Shown here: in pieces, positions 31,071-39,938 of the stretch
Layout of the letters: every line of letters starts with the position of its first letter
Position numbering within the stretch: position 1 is the first letter of the stretch
Assembly: GCF_000179555.1 (NCBI RefSeq)
Contig: NZ_AECZ01000031.1
Location: 1-48,973 of the forward strand
Origin: Solidesulfovibrio fructosivorans JJ]
Lineage (GTDB): Bacteria; Desulfobacterota; Desulfovibrionia; Desulfovibrionales; Desulfovibrionaceae
Length of the DNA stretch: 48,973 nt
Direction of reading: 5' to 3'
The notes under the pieces: model-generated
The model's input: the letters and a program-made list of their open reading frames with translations, nothing else
Told to the model about the DNA's origin: nothing
Databases searched by the model: none
Position numbers and translations under genes: made by a program

Positions 31071-34000
31071 TCACGGACGCCGTTCAGCCGTGCGCAGGCG
31101 TTTCGCCGTCAGCTCGTAGTTGTCCTTGAACAGGTTTTCCTTGGGGTTGCAGCGAAGGGCCCGTTCGAAAAGGGGCAGGGCCTGGGCCGTACGGCCGAGC
31201 TTGTGCAGAGCCAAGCCCATGTTGTTGTAGGCGGCGCAAAAATCCGGACAGGTCGCCACCACGCGACGGTAGCCCTCCATGGCCCCGGAAAGATCCCCGC
31301 CCACGCGCCTGGATTCGGCGGTCTCGAAGGCGGCCTTGCAGGTCGCGGCCTTTTCGGGATCGGGCTGGCGGCTTTGGGCCAGACGCTTTTGGGTGAGCGC
31401 CGCGTTGTCCCGGTAGAGCCGCTCGTCCGGCGCGCATTTGACCGCCTCGTCGAACCAGGGCAGGGACTCGGCCGCGTAGCCCAGGGAGAAAAGCGAAGCC
31501 CCGACGTTGTTGTAGGCCTGGCAGGTGTCGGGACACAGGTTGAGCAGGGATTGGTAGTCGCGGATGGCCCCGGCGTGATCCCCCCCGCTCCGCTTGGCCG
31601 CAGCCTGCCGGCCGATGGCGGCGCAACGGGCGCGACGGTCGGCGTCGGCGGTTTGGGCGGTCGTGCGCACACGGTTGGCCTGCTCGCGCCGGGCGGCGGC
31701 CTGCCGGGCCAGACCGGCCTCGATACGCCGGGAAAGGTCCCGGGCCTTGCCGGCCAGGGCGGATGGCAAAGGCCCCGCCTCCCGGGCCGCGCGCAGGGCC
31801 GCGTCCGCGCCGGGAATATCCTTTTGGGCAAAGAGCTTTTCCGCCGTGGCCAGACGCGAGGCGGCCACGGCTTCCGCCCGCTTGCGAGCGGCCTGGATCT
31901 TGTCGCGCCAGCCGGCCAGGGCCGGCAGCTTGGGGTTGGCCTTTTCCGCCTCGGCCACCGCCCCGAGGGCCAAGTCATAGCGACCGGAGGCCAGTGCGTC
32001 CTTGGCCCGGGAAAGGGCTTCATTGGCCGCGTCGCGGGCGCGCACGAGCGCATCGCGCGTCGCGGTCGCCTTGGCGTTGTCCGGGACCAGGGCGATCAGG
32101 TCATTGAGAGCCAAAATCGCGCCGTCCGTATCGCCGGCGGCGTTGCGGCGCTCGGCCTCGGCCGCGAGCCCGGCCACGCGCCGGTCGCGGTCCACCCGAT
32201 GGGCCAGGGCCGCCTGCAATTGCTTCAGGCGCTCATGGCGCGGGTTGATCCCGGACGCGGCGGAAAGAGCCGCCTTGGCGGCGTCGATCTTGCCGGCATC
32301 CAATGCCGCTTCGGCCCGGTCCTCGGCCGCACCGAGATGTTCCCTGGCCTGGGCCAGTTTTCTTTTGGTCGCGGCCGCGCCGGCGTGTTCGGGATCGAGG
32401 CGCGCCGCTTCGGTCAGCGTCGCCAACGCCCCGTCGGCATCCCCGGCGTTCCACTGGTCCCGGGCCCGGGCCAGCCGCTCGTCCATGCGCCAGGCCTTGT
32501 CCTTGCGGGCGGCGATGGCCCGCGTCAGTTCCGCGATGGCCGGGAACCGGGGGCATATGGCCCGCGCCTCGGCCAGCGCCTCGCCGGCGCTGTCGAAGCG
32601 TTTGGCCGCAAGATAGCTGGTGGACTGCTTGAGCGCCGCGATAAGCCTGTCGCGGTCGGCCACCATGCGCTCGCGCTCGGCCTTGGCCGCGGCATGGTTC
32701 GGATCGAGGGAAAGCGCCTGGCCGGTCAGCTTCAAGGCCCCGTCCACCGCGCCGGCATCCCATTTATCCCGGGCGGCGGCCAAAAGCCTCGCCACCCTGT
32801 CCAGGGTCTCGCGACGGGCGACGGCCGCCTGGCGCATGGCCCCGATGGCCTCGGCCCGGGGACATATCTTGGCTGCCTCGCCGAGCATGGCCGCCACTTC
32901 GCCGAAATCGTCCATGCCAAGGGCCGCGTCGGCCTTGGCCAACGTATCGTCCAGACGGGCCTTGTCGCGGCTTATGCGGTCGTAGGCGGTCAGGGCCGGG
33001 GCGTCACGGGGATTTTTGCGCACGGCCCGTCCGGCCGCTTCCAGGGCCCCCGCCGCGTCGCCGGCATCCCAGGCGTCGGCCGCCGCCCGGGTAAGCCTGT
33101 CCGTCTCGCGGGCGTTGGCCACGGCCGCATCGAGTTCTTCCTGGGAAACGGCAACAGTGAACCCGCCCTCGCCCCGGCCGAGAAGCAGGCCCCTGGCGTC
33201 GCGGATTTCCACCGAAGCCTTGCACGGCCCCACGGCGTCGCGCGAGGCCTCGATCTCCCGGCCGTCGGTCCCGCCCCGGGCCCGCGCCCCGGGACACAGG
33301 CTCCAGGCATAGGCCAACGGCGGATTGTGCGGAGACGGCGAAATCCGGGCCAAAAGCCGCACGTTTTGCCGCACGGCCACGCCCGAGGCCGCAACCGGCC
33401 CCTCGCCCTCGCGCCAAACCGTGGCCGGCGGCCCGGTGAGCCCCTTGTCGGCCACGGCGACGGCGTATTCCCTGGCCCGCACCCGGACCGTGGCCGCGCC
33501 CAAATCCGCCGTGTCGCCCGCGCCCGCGCCGGCCGTGGCCGACACATGCACGGGGACCTCCCCGGCGGCCGTCGGATAAAATGTCAGGCTGCGCTCGCCC
33601 ACCCGCACCAGCTTGGCCGAGGCGGGCAGCGGGTCCCAGCGGAATTCCACCCCGTCGTGGACCGGAAAATCCCGAATGACGACCGTGGTCTCCTCGCCGA
33701 CCAGCGGCGACGACGGCCTCACGCCGAGCGAAAAGGCCGGCTGGGCCACATCCAGCTCCACCGGGACGGATACCGCCGCCAGCCCTTCGGACGGACCGGA
33801 CCGGGGCACGACCTCGACCCAGACCCGTTGACGGCCCGGGCGCAAAAAGACGGCCGTATTGGTGAACGGCCCTTCGGTTTCCAGAAACCGGGCTTCGGTG
33901 TCGGAACGCCAACGACAGACGTAGTCCCCCCGGTCCAGCTCCCGTTCGCCGTCGAAAATCCGGGCCGCGAACGAGGCCGCGCCGCCGACCCGCATGGTTC

Positions 34001-34247
34001 CGGCGGATGGCGCGCTTTTGACCAGCTCCACCCGGAATCCATGGGCGGCGTCGGTCTCCTCGCCCGGCGCGACCGGGGGCAACGGATCGGCCTGGGGCGG
34101 TTGCGGTTCGCGTACGGCGGCCTGGGCCGCGTCCGTGGCCAGGGCATCGGTTGCCGCCGCGACAAACCAGCATGGCGCGATGACGAGCAACACCAAGAGC
34201 AGTCGGACAAGGCGAACCGGGCGGAATTTCGTCACAAGTGCTTTCAC
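31071..34247 (-). CDS. Large periplasmic helical-repeat/TPR protein
   Basis: The protein has about 1,058 residues. A GTG start at 34247 gives a classical signal peptide (K-A-L-V-T-K-F-R-P-V-R-L-V-R, then a hydrophobic run to A-A-A) with GGGAAG upstream; the frame runs on to 34433 without good sites. Residues 50-370 look like beta-rich Ig- or PKD-type domains. From about 400 to 860 a series of roughly 37-residue helical pairs follows. Their ends alternate between I-C-P-R and L-D-P-x-H or N-P-K types. The C-terminus has two related TPR units, each with C-P-D-x-C-x-A-Y-N-N. It is probably a protein-binding scaffold in the periplasm; the function is unknown. Confidence 0.8.
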   Translation of the reverse strand: MKALVTKFRPVRLVRLLLVLLVIAPCWFVAAATDALATDAAQAAVREPQPPQADPLPPVAPGEETDAAHGFRVELVKSAPSAGTMRVGGAASFAARIFDGERELDRGDYVCRWRSDTEARFLETEGPFTNTAVFLRPGRQRVWVEVVPRSGPSEGLAAVSVPVELDVAQPAFSLGVRPSSPLVGEETTVVIRDFPVHDGVEFRWDPLPASAKLVRVGERSLTFYPTAAGEVPVHVSATAGAGAGDTADLGAATVRVRAREYAVAVADKGLTGPPATVWREGEGPVAASGVAVRQNVRLLARISPSPHNPPLAYAWSLCPGARARGGTDGREIEASRDAVGPCKASVEIRDARGLLLGRGEGGFTVAVSQEELDAAVANARETDRLTRAAADAWDAGDAAGALEAAGRAVRKNPRDAPALTAYDRISRDKARLDDTLAKADAALGMDDFGEVAAMLGEAAKICPRAEAIGAMRQAAVARRETLDRVARLLAAARDKWDAGAVDGALKLTGQALSLDPNHAAAKAERERMVADRDRLIAALKQSTSYLAAKRFDSAGEALAEARAICPRFPAIAELTRAIAARKDKAWRMDERLARARDQWNAGDADGALATLTEAARLDPEHAGAAATKRKLAQAREHLGAAEDRAEAALDAGKIDAAKAALSAASGINPRHERLKQLQAALAHRVDRDRRVAGLAAEAERRNAAGDTDGAILALNDLIALVPDNAKATATRDALVRARDAANEALSRAKDALASGRYDLALGAVAEAEKANPKLPALAGWRDKIQAARKRAEAVAASRLATAEKLFAQKDIPGADAALRAAREAGPLPSALAGKARDLSRRIEAGLARQAAARREQANRVRTTAQTADADRRARCAAIGRQAAAKRSGGDHAGAIRDYQSLLNLCPDTCQAYNNVGASLFSLGYAAESLPWFDEAVKCAPDERLYRDNAALTQKRLAQSRQPDPEKAATCKAAFETAESRRVGGDLSGAMEGYRRVVATCPDFCAAYNNMGLALHKLGRTAQALPLFERALRCNPKENLFKDNYELTAKRLRTAERRP

Positions 34248-34364
34248 GATGGCGCTTCCCTGCGTTTTCCAGGGATAAAGCAGCATTCGTGCCAGGAAAA
34301 ATCGGCCGCCCCTCCCTAAGACTTGCGCCCGGACGGCCGAAGAGAACCGGGCAAGGAGTCCGCC

Positions 34365-34661
34365 ATGAAAGACGCCGCCGTCCAACGCCACGAACAACCC
34401 GACCGCATTCTCGATATCCACCGGCCCGAACACGCCGCCCGCTTAAGCGAGGCCTTCGCCCGGGAACGCAACGAGGTCCAGGCCGCCCTGGCCGAACTGG
34501 GCACCATGCGCTACGCCGACAGGCCCTCCCGGGAGGAAACCGCCTTCGCCACCATGGAGCCCATGCCGGGACACAGCCTCATGGACCGGGCCCCGCGCGA
34601 GGTGCTGCGCCTTCGCGCCGCGCTTTTCCTCATCAGTTGCCACGAACATCGACGGAATTAG
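34365..34661 (+). CDS. Hypothetical 98-residue soluble protein
   Basis: The protein starts M-K-D-A-A-V-Q-R-H and has a long amphipathic helix (A-A-R-L-S-E-A-F-A-R-E-R-N-E-V-Q-A-A-L-A-E-L-G). A Pro/Met-rich loop and a second helix (R-E-V-L-R-L-R-A-A-L-F-L-I-S-C-H-E-H) follow. An AGGAG site precedes the ATG. No signal peptide; family not recognised. It is divergent from the large TPR gene and followed by repeat T4. Confidence 0.6.
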   Translation: MKDAAVQRHEQPDRILDIHRPEHAARLSEAFARERNEVQAALAELGTMRYADRPSREETAFATMEPMPGHSLMDRAPREVLRLRAALFLISCHEHRRN

Positions 34662-34686
34662 GGAGAGGGGAAGGGGGAGGAAGCAA

Positions 34687-34850
34687 CCGGGGGGAAACTT
34701 TTCTGTAGAAAAGTTTCCCCCCGGGCCCCCTTTCAAAAGACTTTTAGTAGTTACAGAGTGTTATCGTTATCCACCCATAACCGTTAAAAGTTTTTGGGAG
34801 GGGAGAGCGCGAGAGGGGGACCCTTTTTTCAAAAAGGGTCCCCCTCTCGC
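34687..34850. repeat. Two-hairpin terminator repeat, copy T4
   Basis: The clearest copy: hairpin 1 at 34687-34724 (CCGGGGGGAAACTTTTCT arm), an AT-rich linker, then hairpin 2 at 34809-34850 (GCGAGAGGGGGACCC arm). Both hairpins have T/A-rich stem ends, so each could stop transcription in both directions. It lies between the convergent 98-residue gene and the DRTGG gene, 20 bases from the stop of the latter. Confidence 0.9.
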
Positions 34851-34871
34851 ACGTTCTTCTCTCAGCCCCAA

Positions 34872-35939
34872 CTAACGTTTGAGACCCAAAATATCGAGCA
34901 GCACGGCGAAATCGAGGTTGGCGTTAATAAGCTGCGCGCCCTGGCGGATTTTGATTTCGTCGCGCAGTTTATGGCGCATCAGCAGGGTCTCCATTTTCTT
35001 GGCCACGGTGTAGGTATCCTCGCGCACCACGATGATGGGGATCTCCAGGACTTCGGAGCGGGTCAGGATGATGTCGTTGGGGTAAAGATTGCCGGTCAGC
35101 ACCAGGCAGGGGCTGTCGCCCTCCAGGGCCACCAGGTGGACGTCGGAGCGGTCGCCGCCGACGATGATGGCGGAATTTTTTTGCCGGCGGAAATGGGTCA
35201 TGAAGTTTTCCACCTGCATGGTGCCGATGAGAAAACTCTCCACGATGCGGTCGGCCTTGTGGTGGGCCGAAATGACTTTGCCGCCGAGGCGTTCGGCCAG
35301 ATCCGAGACCTTGATCGCTCCCATGAGCGGGTCCTTGGGGATCACGCCGAGCACCCGGATACCCCGGTCGCGCAAAAAGGGCGCGATAAGCGTCTGGGTT
35401 TCGTCCAGGAAGTTCTGGGCCACGTCGTTTAGAATCACGCCGCCCAGGTGGTCGCCGAGCTGTTCCTTGAGCACGAGCAGGTAGTCGTAGTTGAGCTCCT
35501 TGGAATAGCGGTCGATGACCACGGCCGTGAGCCCCAGTTCGCGCACCACCCGCACGCCGTCGGCGTTGCAGTATTTGCCGGTGTGCATGCCGCCGGAGCC
35601 GCCGACAATGGTGATGTCCTTGCCGGCGGAGACTTTCTCGTAGGAATCGCGGATGAGCCCCATGACGTCGCCGGTCTGGTTGCGGAACGCCTTGACCTGG
35701 AAATCGTGGGAGGCGATGACCGGGGTCAGGGTCTCGGGTTCTTCGCTTGTGCGCAGGATGCGCTGGACGTGGTAGGCGTCGTCGTCCCAGAGCCGGCCGT
35801 CGATCTCGCGCGGCATGGCTCCCACGGGCTTGAGGTAGCCCACGGAGTAGCCTTCCTTCTGGAACCGGAGCCCAAGCCCCATGACCACCATATTTTTACC
35901 GGAATATCCGGCCGTCGCGCCAACATACAGTCCAGCCAT
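34872..35939 (-). CDS. BioD-like/DRTGG (phosphotransacetylase-type) protein
   Basis: The 355-residue protein opens with a BioD-like P-loop region (L-Y-V-G-A-T-A-G-Y-S-G-K-N, Y-L-K-P-V-G) and has L-G-G-V-I-L-N-D-V. From about residue 220 a DRTGG domain follows (G-G-D-R-S-D-V-H-L-V-A-L, L-T-G-N-L-Y-P). This two-part arrangement is found alone, as here, or fused to phosphate acetyltransferase in Pta. The stand-alone form is thought to be regulatory. The ATG follows GGAGGGC. It is monocistronic, divergent from rnc. Confidence 0.88.
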   Translation of the reverse strand: MAGLYVGATAGYSGKNMVVMGLGLRFQKEGYSVGYLKPVGAMPREIDGRLWDDDAYHVQRILRTSEEPETLTPVIASHDFQVKAFRNQTGDVMGLIRDSYEKVSAGKDITIVGGSGGMHTGKYCNADGVRVVRELGLTAVVIDRYSKELNYDYLLVLKEQLGDHLGGVILNDVAQNFLDETQTLIAPFLRDRGIRVLGVIPKDPLMGAIKVSDLAERLGGKVISAHHKADRIVESFLIGTMQVENFMTHFRRQKNSAIIVGGDRSDVHLVALEGDSPCLVLTGNLYPNDIILTRSEVLEIPIIVVREDTYTVAKKMETLLMRHKLRDEIKIRQGAQLINANLDFAVLLDILGLKR

Positions 35940-36085
35940 GGCTGCCCTCCTGTGCGGCTCGTCCGCAGCCGCCGCACGTGGCGCCGATCACGGACGTCCT
36001 CGGCATAAAATGCCTGCCCCGGCCGGGATAATCAAGACAATTGGCCGGGGAGAGCGTAAAAACACGGTCACGTTCGGCCCGTGCC

Positions 36086-36114
36086 TTGGAAAGAACGCCC
36101 GAACGCGTTAGTAT
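36086..36114 (+). promoter_or_regulatory. Sigma-70 promoter of rnc
   Basis: TTGGAA, 17 bases, TAGTAT, giving a start near 36121 and a leader of about 36 bases with GGAG before the rnc ATG. Confidence 0.6.
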
Positions 36115-36156
36115 CGCTGCCCATGTCACGACCCGCCGCCATTTGGAGCCTGCAAA

Positions 36157-36858
36157 ATGTCTGAACCCACCGCCCTGGAAAACGCCCTGGGGCATGTTTT
36201 CGTCCGTCCGGAACTGCTCACCACGGCGTTGACGCACAGTTCCTATGCCAATGAACGCGGCGAAGCCGCCAAGCACAACGAACGCCTGGAATTTTTAGGC
36301 GATGCGGTACTGGAGCTGTCCGTATCCGAGGAACTTTTCGCCCGTTTCCCGGAAGCGCCGGAAGGCGAACTGACGCTCCTGCGCTCCCAGCTCGTCAACG
36401 AATCGAGCCTGGCCGCCATGGCGTTGCGCCTGTCCCTGGAGGACCACATCCTGCTCGGCAAGGGGGAGGAGAATCAAGGGGGCCGGACCCGGCCGTCGCT
36501 ATTAAGCGACGTCTTCGAGGCCGTCATCGGCGCGCTCTTTCTGGACGGGGGCTACGGGGTGGCCAAAAGCTTCGTGAACGCGACCTTCGCCGAGGTCTGG
36601 CCGGTCCGGTCCGTCGCGCCCAAAACCCGGGACTATAAAAGCCGGCTGCAGGAATACACCCAGAAGGTGCACAAGGCGCGCCCCGTCTACACCCTGCTCG
36701 ACAGCGAAGGCCCGGAGCACGACAAGCGCTTCACCGTGCGCCTGGAGCTGCCGGATGGCCACGCGCTCACGGCCATGGAAAAAAGCGTGAAAAAAGCGGA
36801 GCAGATGGCCGCCAGACTGGCGCTGGAGAAAATCTCGGACGCCGCGGCGACCTGGTAG
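36157..36858 (+). CDS. rnc: Ribonuclease III
   Basis: RNase III cuts double-stranded RNA, including rRNA precursors. The 233-residue product has the usual length, with the catalytic signature N-E-R-L-E-F-L-G-D-A-V-L near residue 42. It continues with L-L-S-D-V-F-E-A-V-I-G-A-L-F-L-D-G-G (second pair of acidic metal ligands) and a C-terminal double-stranded RNA-binding domain (D-Y-K-S-R-L-Q-E-Y-T-Q, then K-K-A-E-Q-M-A-A-R-L-A-L). It looks fully active. It is monocistronic with its own promoter, and convergent with flagellin. Confidence 0.97.
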   Translation: MSEPTALENALGHVFVRPELLTTALTHSSYANERGEAAKHNERLEFLGDAVLELSVSEELFARFPEAPEGELTLLRSQLVNESSLAAMALRLSLEDHILLGKGEENQGGRTRPSLLSDVFEAVIGALFLDGGYGVAKSFVNATFAEVWPVRSVAPKTRDYKSRLQEYTQKVHKARPVYTLLDSEGPEHDKRFTVRLELPDGHALTAMEKSVKKAEQMAARLALEKISDAAATW

Positions 36859-36996
36859 CCGGCCTGTCGCGGCGGCAGGGTCGGCGGCGCGTCCGCAAGC
36901 CGAAAGCTCCTCAGGCAAAGTGTCGTTTTCCCCGCCAGGGGCGCTTGGCGAAGCGGCGTCAATTCTTTGCCGCGACCGTCATCGAATCGTTTCGGA

Positions 36997-37043
36997 CCAG
37001 GGAGGGACCGACGTCCTGCGGTCCTCGCCTCCCTGGCCCTTTT
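36997..37043. terminator. Hairpin between rnc and flagellin
   Basis: CCAGGGAGG (36997-37005) pairs with CCTCCCTGG (37028-37036), followed on the plus strand by CCCTTTT. On the minus strand it lies about 35 bases after the flagellin stop. It probably serves both convergent genes. Confidence 0.6.
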
Positions 37044-37070
37044 CCATTATGTACCCCGTCTCCGTCAGGC

Positions 37071-37964
37071 CTAGCCGCTGATCAGCTGCATGGCCATCTT
37101 CGGCAGCGAGTTGGCCTGGGACAACATGGCCACCGCCGACTGGGTAAGAATCTGGTTGCGCACGAAGTTGGTCATTTCCGTGGCCACGTCCACGTCGGAA
37201 ATCTGGGATTCGGCCGATTGCAGGTTCTCGGCCTGGATCTGCAGGTTGGAAATGGTGTTTTCCAGACGGTTCTGCAACGCGCCCAGGTTGGCCCGGATCT
37301 TGTCCTTGGACACGATGGCCGTCTGGATGGCGTCGAGGGCCTTCTGGGCCATCTCCTGGGTGGAAATGCTGCGGCCGGAGGTGCCCGCCGCCGCGCCCAT
37401 GCCCACGCCAAGAGCGGAAGCCGTGGAGTTGCCGATCCGGACGTAGTAATAGTCCTCGGCGCTGGAGTTGCCGGTGCCGAAGTGGACCTTGAGCTTGCCC
37501 ACGGAATTGATGCCCGCGCCATCGTAGTTGGCGCCGGAGAGGTTGCCGTTCAAAAGATAAATGCCGTTGAAGTCGGTCGCCATGGCGATTCGGGTGATTT
37601 CCGATGCCATGGCCTGGTATTCGGAGTCGATGATGAGGCGCTGGTCCGAGGTGTAGGTGCCGGTGGCGGCCTGTTCGGCCAGTTCCTTCATGCGGATGAG
37701 CTTTTCGTCCACGACCTGGAGCGCGCCGTCGGCGGTCTGGATCATGGAGATGGCGTCGTTGGCGTTGCGCACACCCTGGTTGAGGGTGGCGACGTCGGAG
37801 CGCATGAGCTCGCGAATGGCCAGGCCGGCGGCGTCGTCGGCGGCGGTATTGATGCGAAGCCCCGAAGACAATCGCTGGGTCGAAGTCGCCAGGGCGCCGT
37901 AGGAATGGGACAGGTTCCTCGCGGCATTCATCGCCATCATGTTATTGTTGATGGTCAGGGCCAT
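37071..37964 (-). CDS. fliC: Flagellin
   Basis: The 297-residue filament subunit has the conserved N-terminal coil (M-A-L-T-I-N-N-N...L-S-S-G-L-R-I-N-T-A-A-D-D-A-A-G-L-A-I). Its C-terminal coil ends S-A-V-A-M-L-S-Q-A-N-S-L-P-K-M-A-M-Q-L-I. The variable middle is short (about residues 135-195), so the filament should have a small outer domain. AGGAGG precedes the ATG. A sigma-54 promoter lies 50-70 bases upstream, and the mRNA appears to hold only this gene. Flagellins of this type are often glycosylated; three glycosyltransferase genes lie 5-9 kb away. Confidence 0.96.
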   Translation of the reverse strand: MALTINNNMMAMNAARNLSHSYGALATSTQRLSSGLRINTAADDAAGLAIRELMRSDVATLNQGVRNANDAISMIQTADGALQVVDEKLIRMKELAEQAATGTYTSDQRLIIDSEYQAMASEITRIAMATDFNGIYLLNGNLSGANYDGAGINSVGKLKVHFGTGNSSAEDYYYVRIGNSTASALGVGMGAAAGTSGRSISTQEMAQKALDAIQTAIVSKDKIRANLGALQNRLENTISNLQIQAENLQSAESQISDVDVATEMTNFVRNQILTQSAVAMLSQANSLPKMAMQLISG

Positions 37965-38014
37965 AAAAACCTCCTTGTTGCAACCAGACGTTCCTTGTTG
38001 GTTTTGCTGAAATT

Positions 38015-38032
38015 AAGCAGACACCGTACCAA
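38015..38032 (-). promoter_or_regulatory. Sigma-54 promoter of flagellin
   Basis: The minus strand reads TTGGTACGGTGTCTGCTT: GG at -24 and GC at -12 with exactly ten bases between, close to the TGGCACG-N4-TTGCW consensus. Transcription should start near 38005, leaving a leader of about 40 bases. An NtrC-type activator such as FlrC would be needed. Confidence 0.8.
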
Positions 38033-38198
38033 CACTCATTTCCAAATAAATAACAGCGAGATAGACATTCAATTCAAGAATACGGGAAAAAAATGCCCCC
38101 ACGAAAGTCAATTCTCCCGCGCTGTTGACAAACCCGGGCCGCCAAGACCGGGACGAAGGCAGGGCAAGCTTTTCCGCCCCGAGCGCCGCAAGAAAGGG

Positions 38199-38232
38199 AA
38201 AAGGCCGCCCCTGGACGGGAGCGGCCTTTTTG
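38199..38232 (-). terminator. Terminator after flgE
   Basis: AAAGGCCGC and GCGGCCTTTTT form a stem around a 12-base loop, about 25 bases after the flgE stop. It ends the fliK-flgD-flgE run. The rest of the 290-base gap 37965-38254 is the flagellin promoter region. Confidence 0.85.
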
Positions 38233-38254
38233 CGGACGAGGAGGAGGAACGGGG

Positions 38255-39904
38255 CTAGCGCTTGAGCTGGATGATCTCCGAGAGCATTGTGTCCACGGTG
38301 GTGATGGTCTTGCTGTTGCCTTCGAAACCGCGCTGGGTCACGATCATGCTGACCATCTCCGCGGCCATGTCCACGTTGGAGGATTCCAGGGTGTTGCCGG
38401 AGATGGAGCCCACGGAGCCGCTGTTCGGCCGGTTGGTCGTCCCCTCGCCGGACTCCAGGGTGGCGGTGTAGAGACTGTTGCCGGCGTTATTGAGCCCTTG
38501 CAGGTTGGTGAAGTTGGCCAGGGCCAGCACCCACAGTTGGAGGCTCACGCCGTTGGAGAAGGTGCCGGTCAGCACGCCGTCGCTGTCCACCGAGACGCTG
38601 GTCAAAAGGCCGGCGGTGTAGCCGTTTTGCGAGGTGAACACCGTGGAGGAGGACGTGGCGTAGTTGGTGGTCACGTTGCTGTTGATCTTCAGCTGCGCCG
38701 GGTTGAAGGACCCGAGCGTGGTCATGTCGGTCGGGTCGATGTCGCCCAGGGTGGTGCCGGTGGCCCAGCCCGTGGTGCAGCGCATACCGAGATTGAGCGA
38801 GATGCTGGTGGCGTTGCCCTGGTCCGTGAAGCTGCCGTTGGAAACGGACTTGAAGTTGGCCGTGAACTCCGGATAGCCGCTGGAAGAGATGTTGGCCACG
38901 CTCCACAGATTCGAGTTGAAAGCGCCGGCGGTGGCGTTGCTGGCCTTGAGCGTATAGGCGCTCATATTTTCCATCGAGCCCGATGAGTCGAAGGTCATGG
39001 TGCCTACCATGAGCAGACCGGCCATCTGCGTGCCCGCTAAGGCATTGCTCAGGAGGTCCACCCGACCATCCTCCGCCGGGTCGCAGGTCACGGAGTATTC
39101 CCAGTATTCCTTGCCGTTGTCGTTCTTTATCTTGTCGTAATACACGGTCAGGGTATGGGGTGAGCCGTTGGCGTCGTAGACCTTGACGGTGGTCTGGTAG
39201 TCGTAGGCGGTGGAGGCCATGGCCGGATCCTTGGTGCCGTCCCAGGAGGCGCTCATGGCGTAGAAGCTCCCGCCGGAGGCGAGGTTGCGCGTGGTGGCGC
39301 TGACGGAATCGGAATCCAGGTTGGTGATGACCGTGGTGCTGGTCGTGGCCTTGGCCGGGCTGGAGTACGAGTCGAGAACGATGTCCCGGATCTGCCCGGT
39401 GATCGGGGTGCTGCTCAGGGTCGTGCCCGAGGCGGTGGCGGTGTCGATCTTGTCCTGGTCCACCTTCCAGCCCTGCACGGCCAGTCCGGTGGTGCTCGAC
39501 AGGTAGCCGTTCTCGTCGAAGTGGAAGTCGCCGGCCCGGGTATAATACATGGTCTGGTTGCCGGTATTGAGCATCTTGCCGTTGGAGCCCACCGAGCTCT
39601 TCTGCTTGACCATGAAAAAGCCGTTGCCGTTGATGGCCATGTCGGTGTTCGTGCCCGTGATCTCGAGGCCGCCTTGCGAGTAATCCGTCACCACGGAACC
39701 GACGCGCACGCCGCGCCCGACCTGGTCCACACCCGAAGCCGTGCCGATGGTCGCGCTCATGAGCGTCACGAAATCCGTCCGCGCCGACTTGAAGCCGTAG
39801 GTATTCACGTTGGCCAGGTTATTGCCGATACTGGTCATCTTCGTCGAGTTGGCCATCAGACCGGACACTCCCGACCACATGGCGGTATTTAATCCAACGC
39901 CCAT
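38255..39904 (-). CDS. flgE: Flagellar hook protein FlgE
   Basis: The 549-residue protein has the hook/rod N-terminus (A-M-W-S-G-V-S-G-L-M-A-N-S-T-K-M-T-S-I-G, N-N-L-A-N-V-N-T-Y-G-F-K). It continues with I-N-G-N-G-F-F-M-V, and the C-terminal coil S-N-V-D-M-A-A-E-M-V-S-M-I-V-T-Q-R-G-F-E-G-N-S-K. It polymerises into the hook joining the motor to the filament. AGGAGG precedes the ATG. It follows flgD by 34 bases and is last in the run. Length is in the upper normal range for hook proteins with an extra outer domain. Confidence 0.96.
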   Translation of the reverse strand: MGVGLNTAMWSGVSGLMANSTKMTSIGNNLANVNTYGFKSARTDFVTLMSATIGTASGVDQVGRGVRVGSVVTDYSQGGLEITGTNTDMAINGNGFFMVKQKSSVGSNGKMLNTGNQTMYYTRAGDFHFDENGYLSSTTGLAVQGWKVDQDKIDTATASGTTLSSTPITGQIRDIVLDSYSSPAKATTSTTVITNLDSDSVSATTRNLASGGSFYAMSASWDGTKDPAMASTAYDYQTTVKVYDANGSPHTLTVYYDKIKNDNGKEYWEYSVTCDPAEDGRVDLLSNALAGTQMAGLLMVGTMTFDSSGSMENMSAYTLKASNATAGAFNSNLWSVANISSSGYPEFTANFKSVSNGSFTDQGNATSISLNLGMRCTTGWATGTTLGDIDPTDMTTLGSFNPAQLKINSNVTTNYATSSSTVFTSQNGYTAGLLTSVSVDSDGVLTGTFSNGVSLQLWVLALANFTNLQGLNNAGNSLYTATLESGEGTTNRPNSGSVGSISGNTLESSNVDMAAEMVSMIVTQRGFEGNSKTITTVDTMLSEIIQLKR

Positions 39905-39938
39905 ATAAACCTCCTCCTTTCGTCCCGTGTCTACGCGG

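Noticed and set aside
31203-34319. A 1,038-codon plus-strand frame opposite the large repeat protein
   Set aside because: It arises from the third-position GC bias of the real gene. It has no domain, no signal peptide and unnatural Gly/Arg/His composition.
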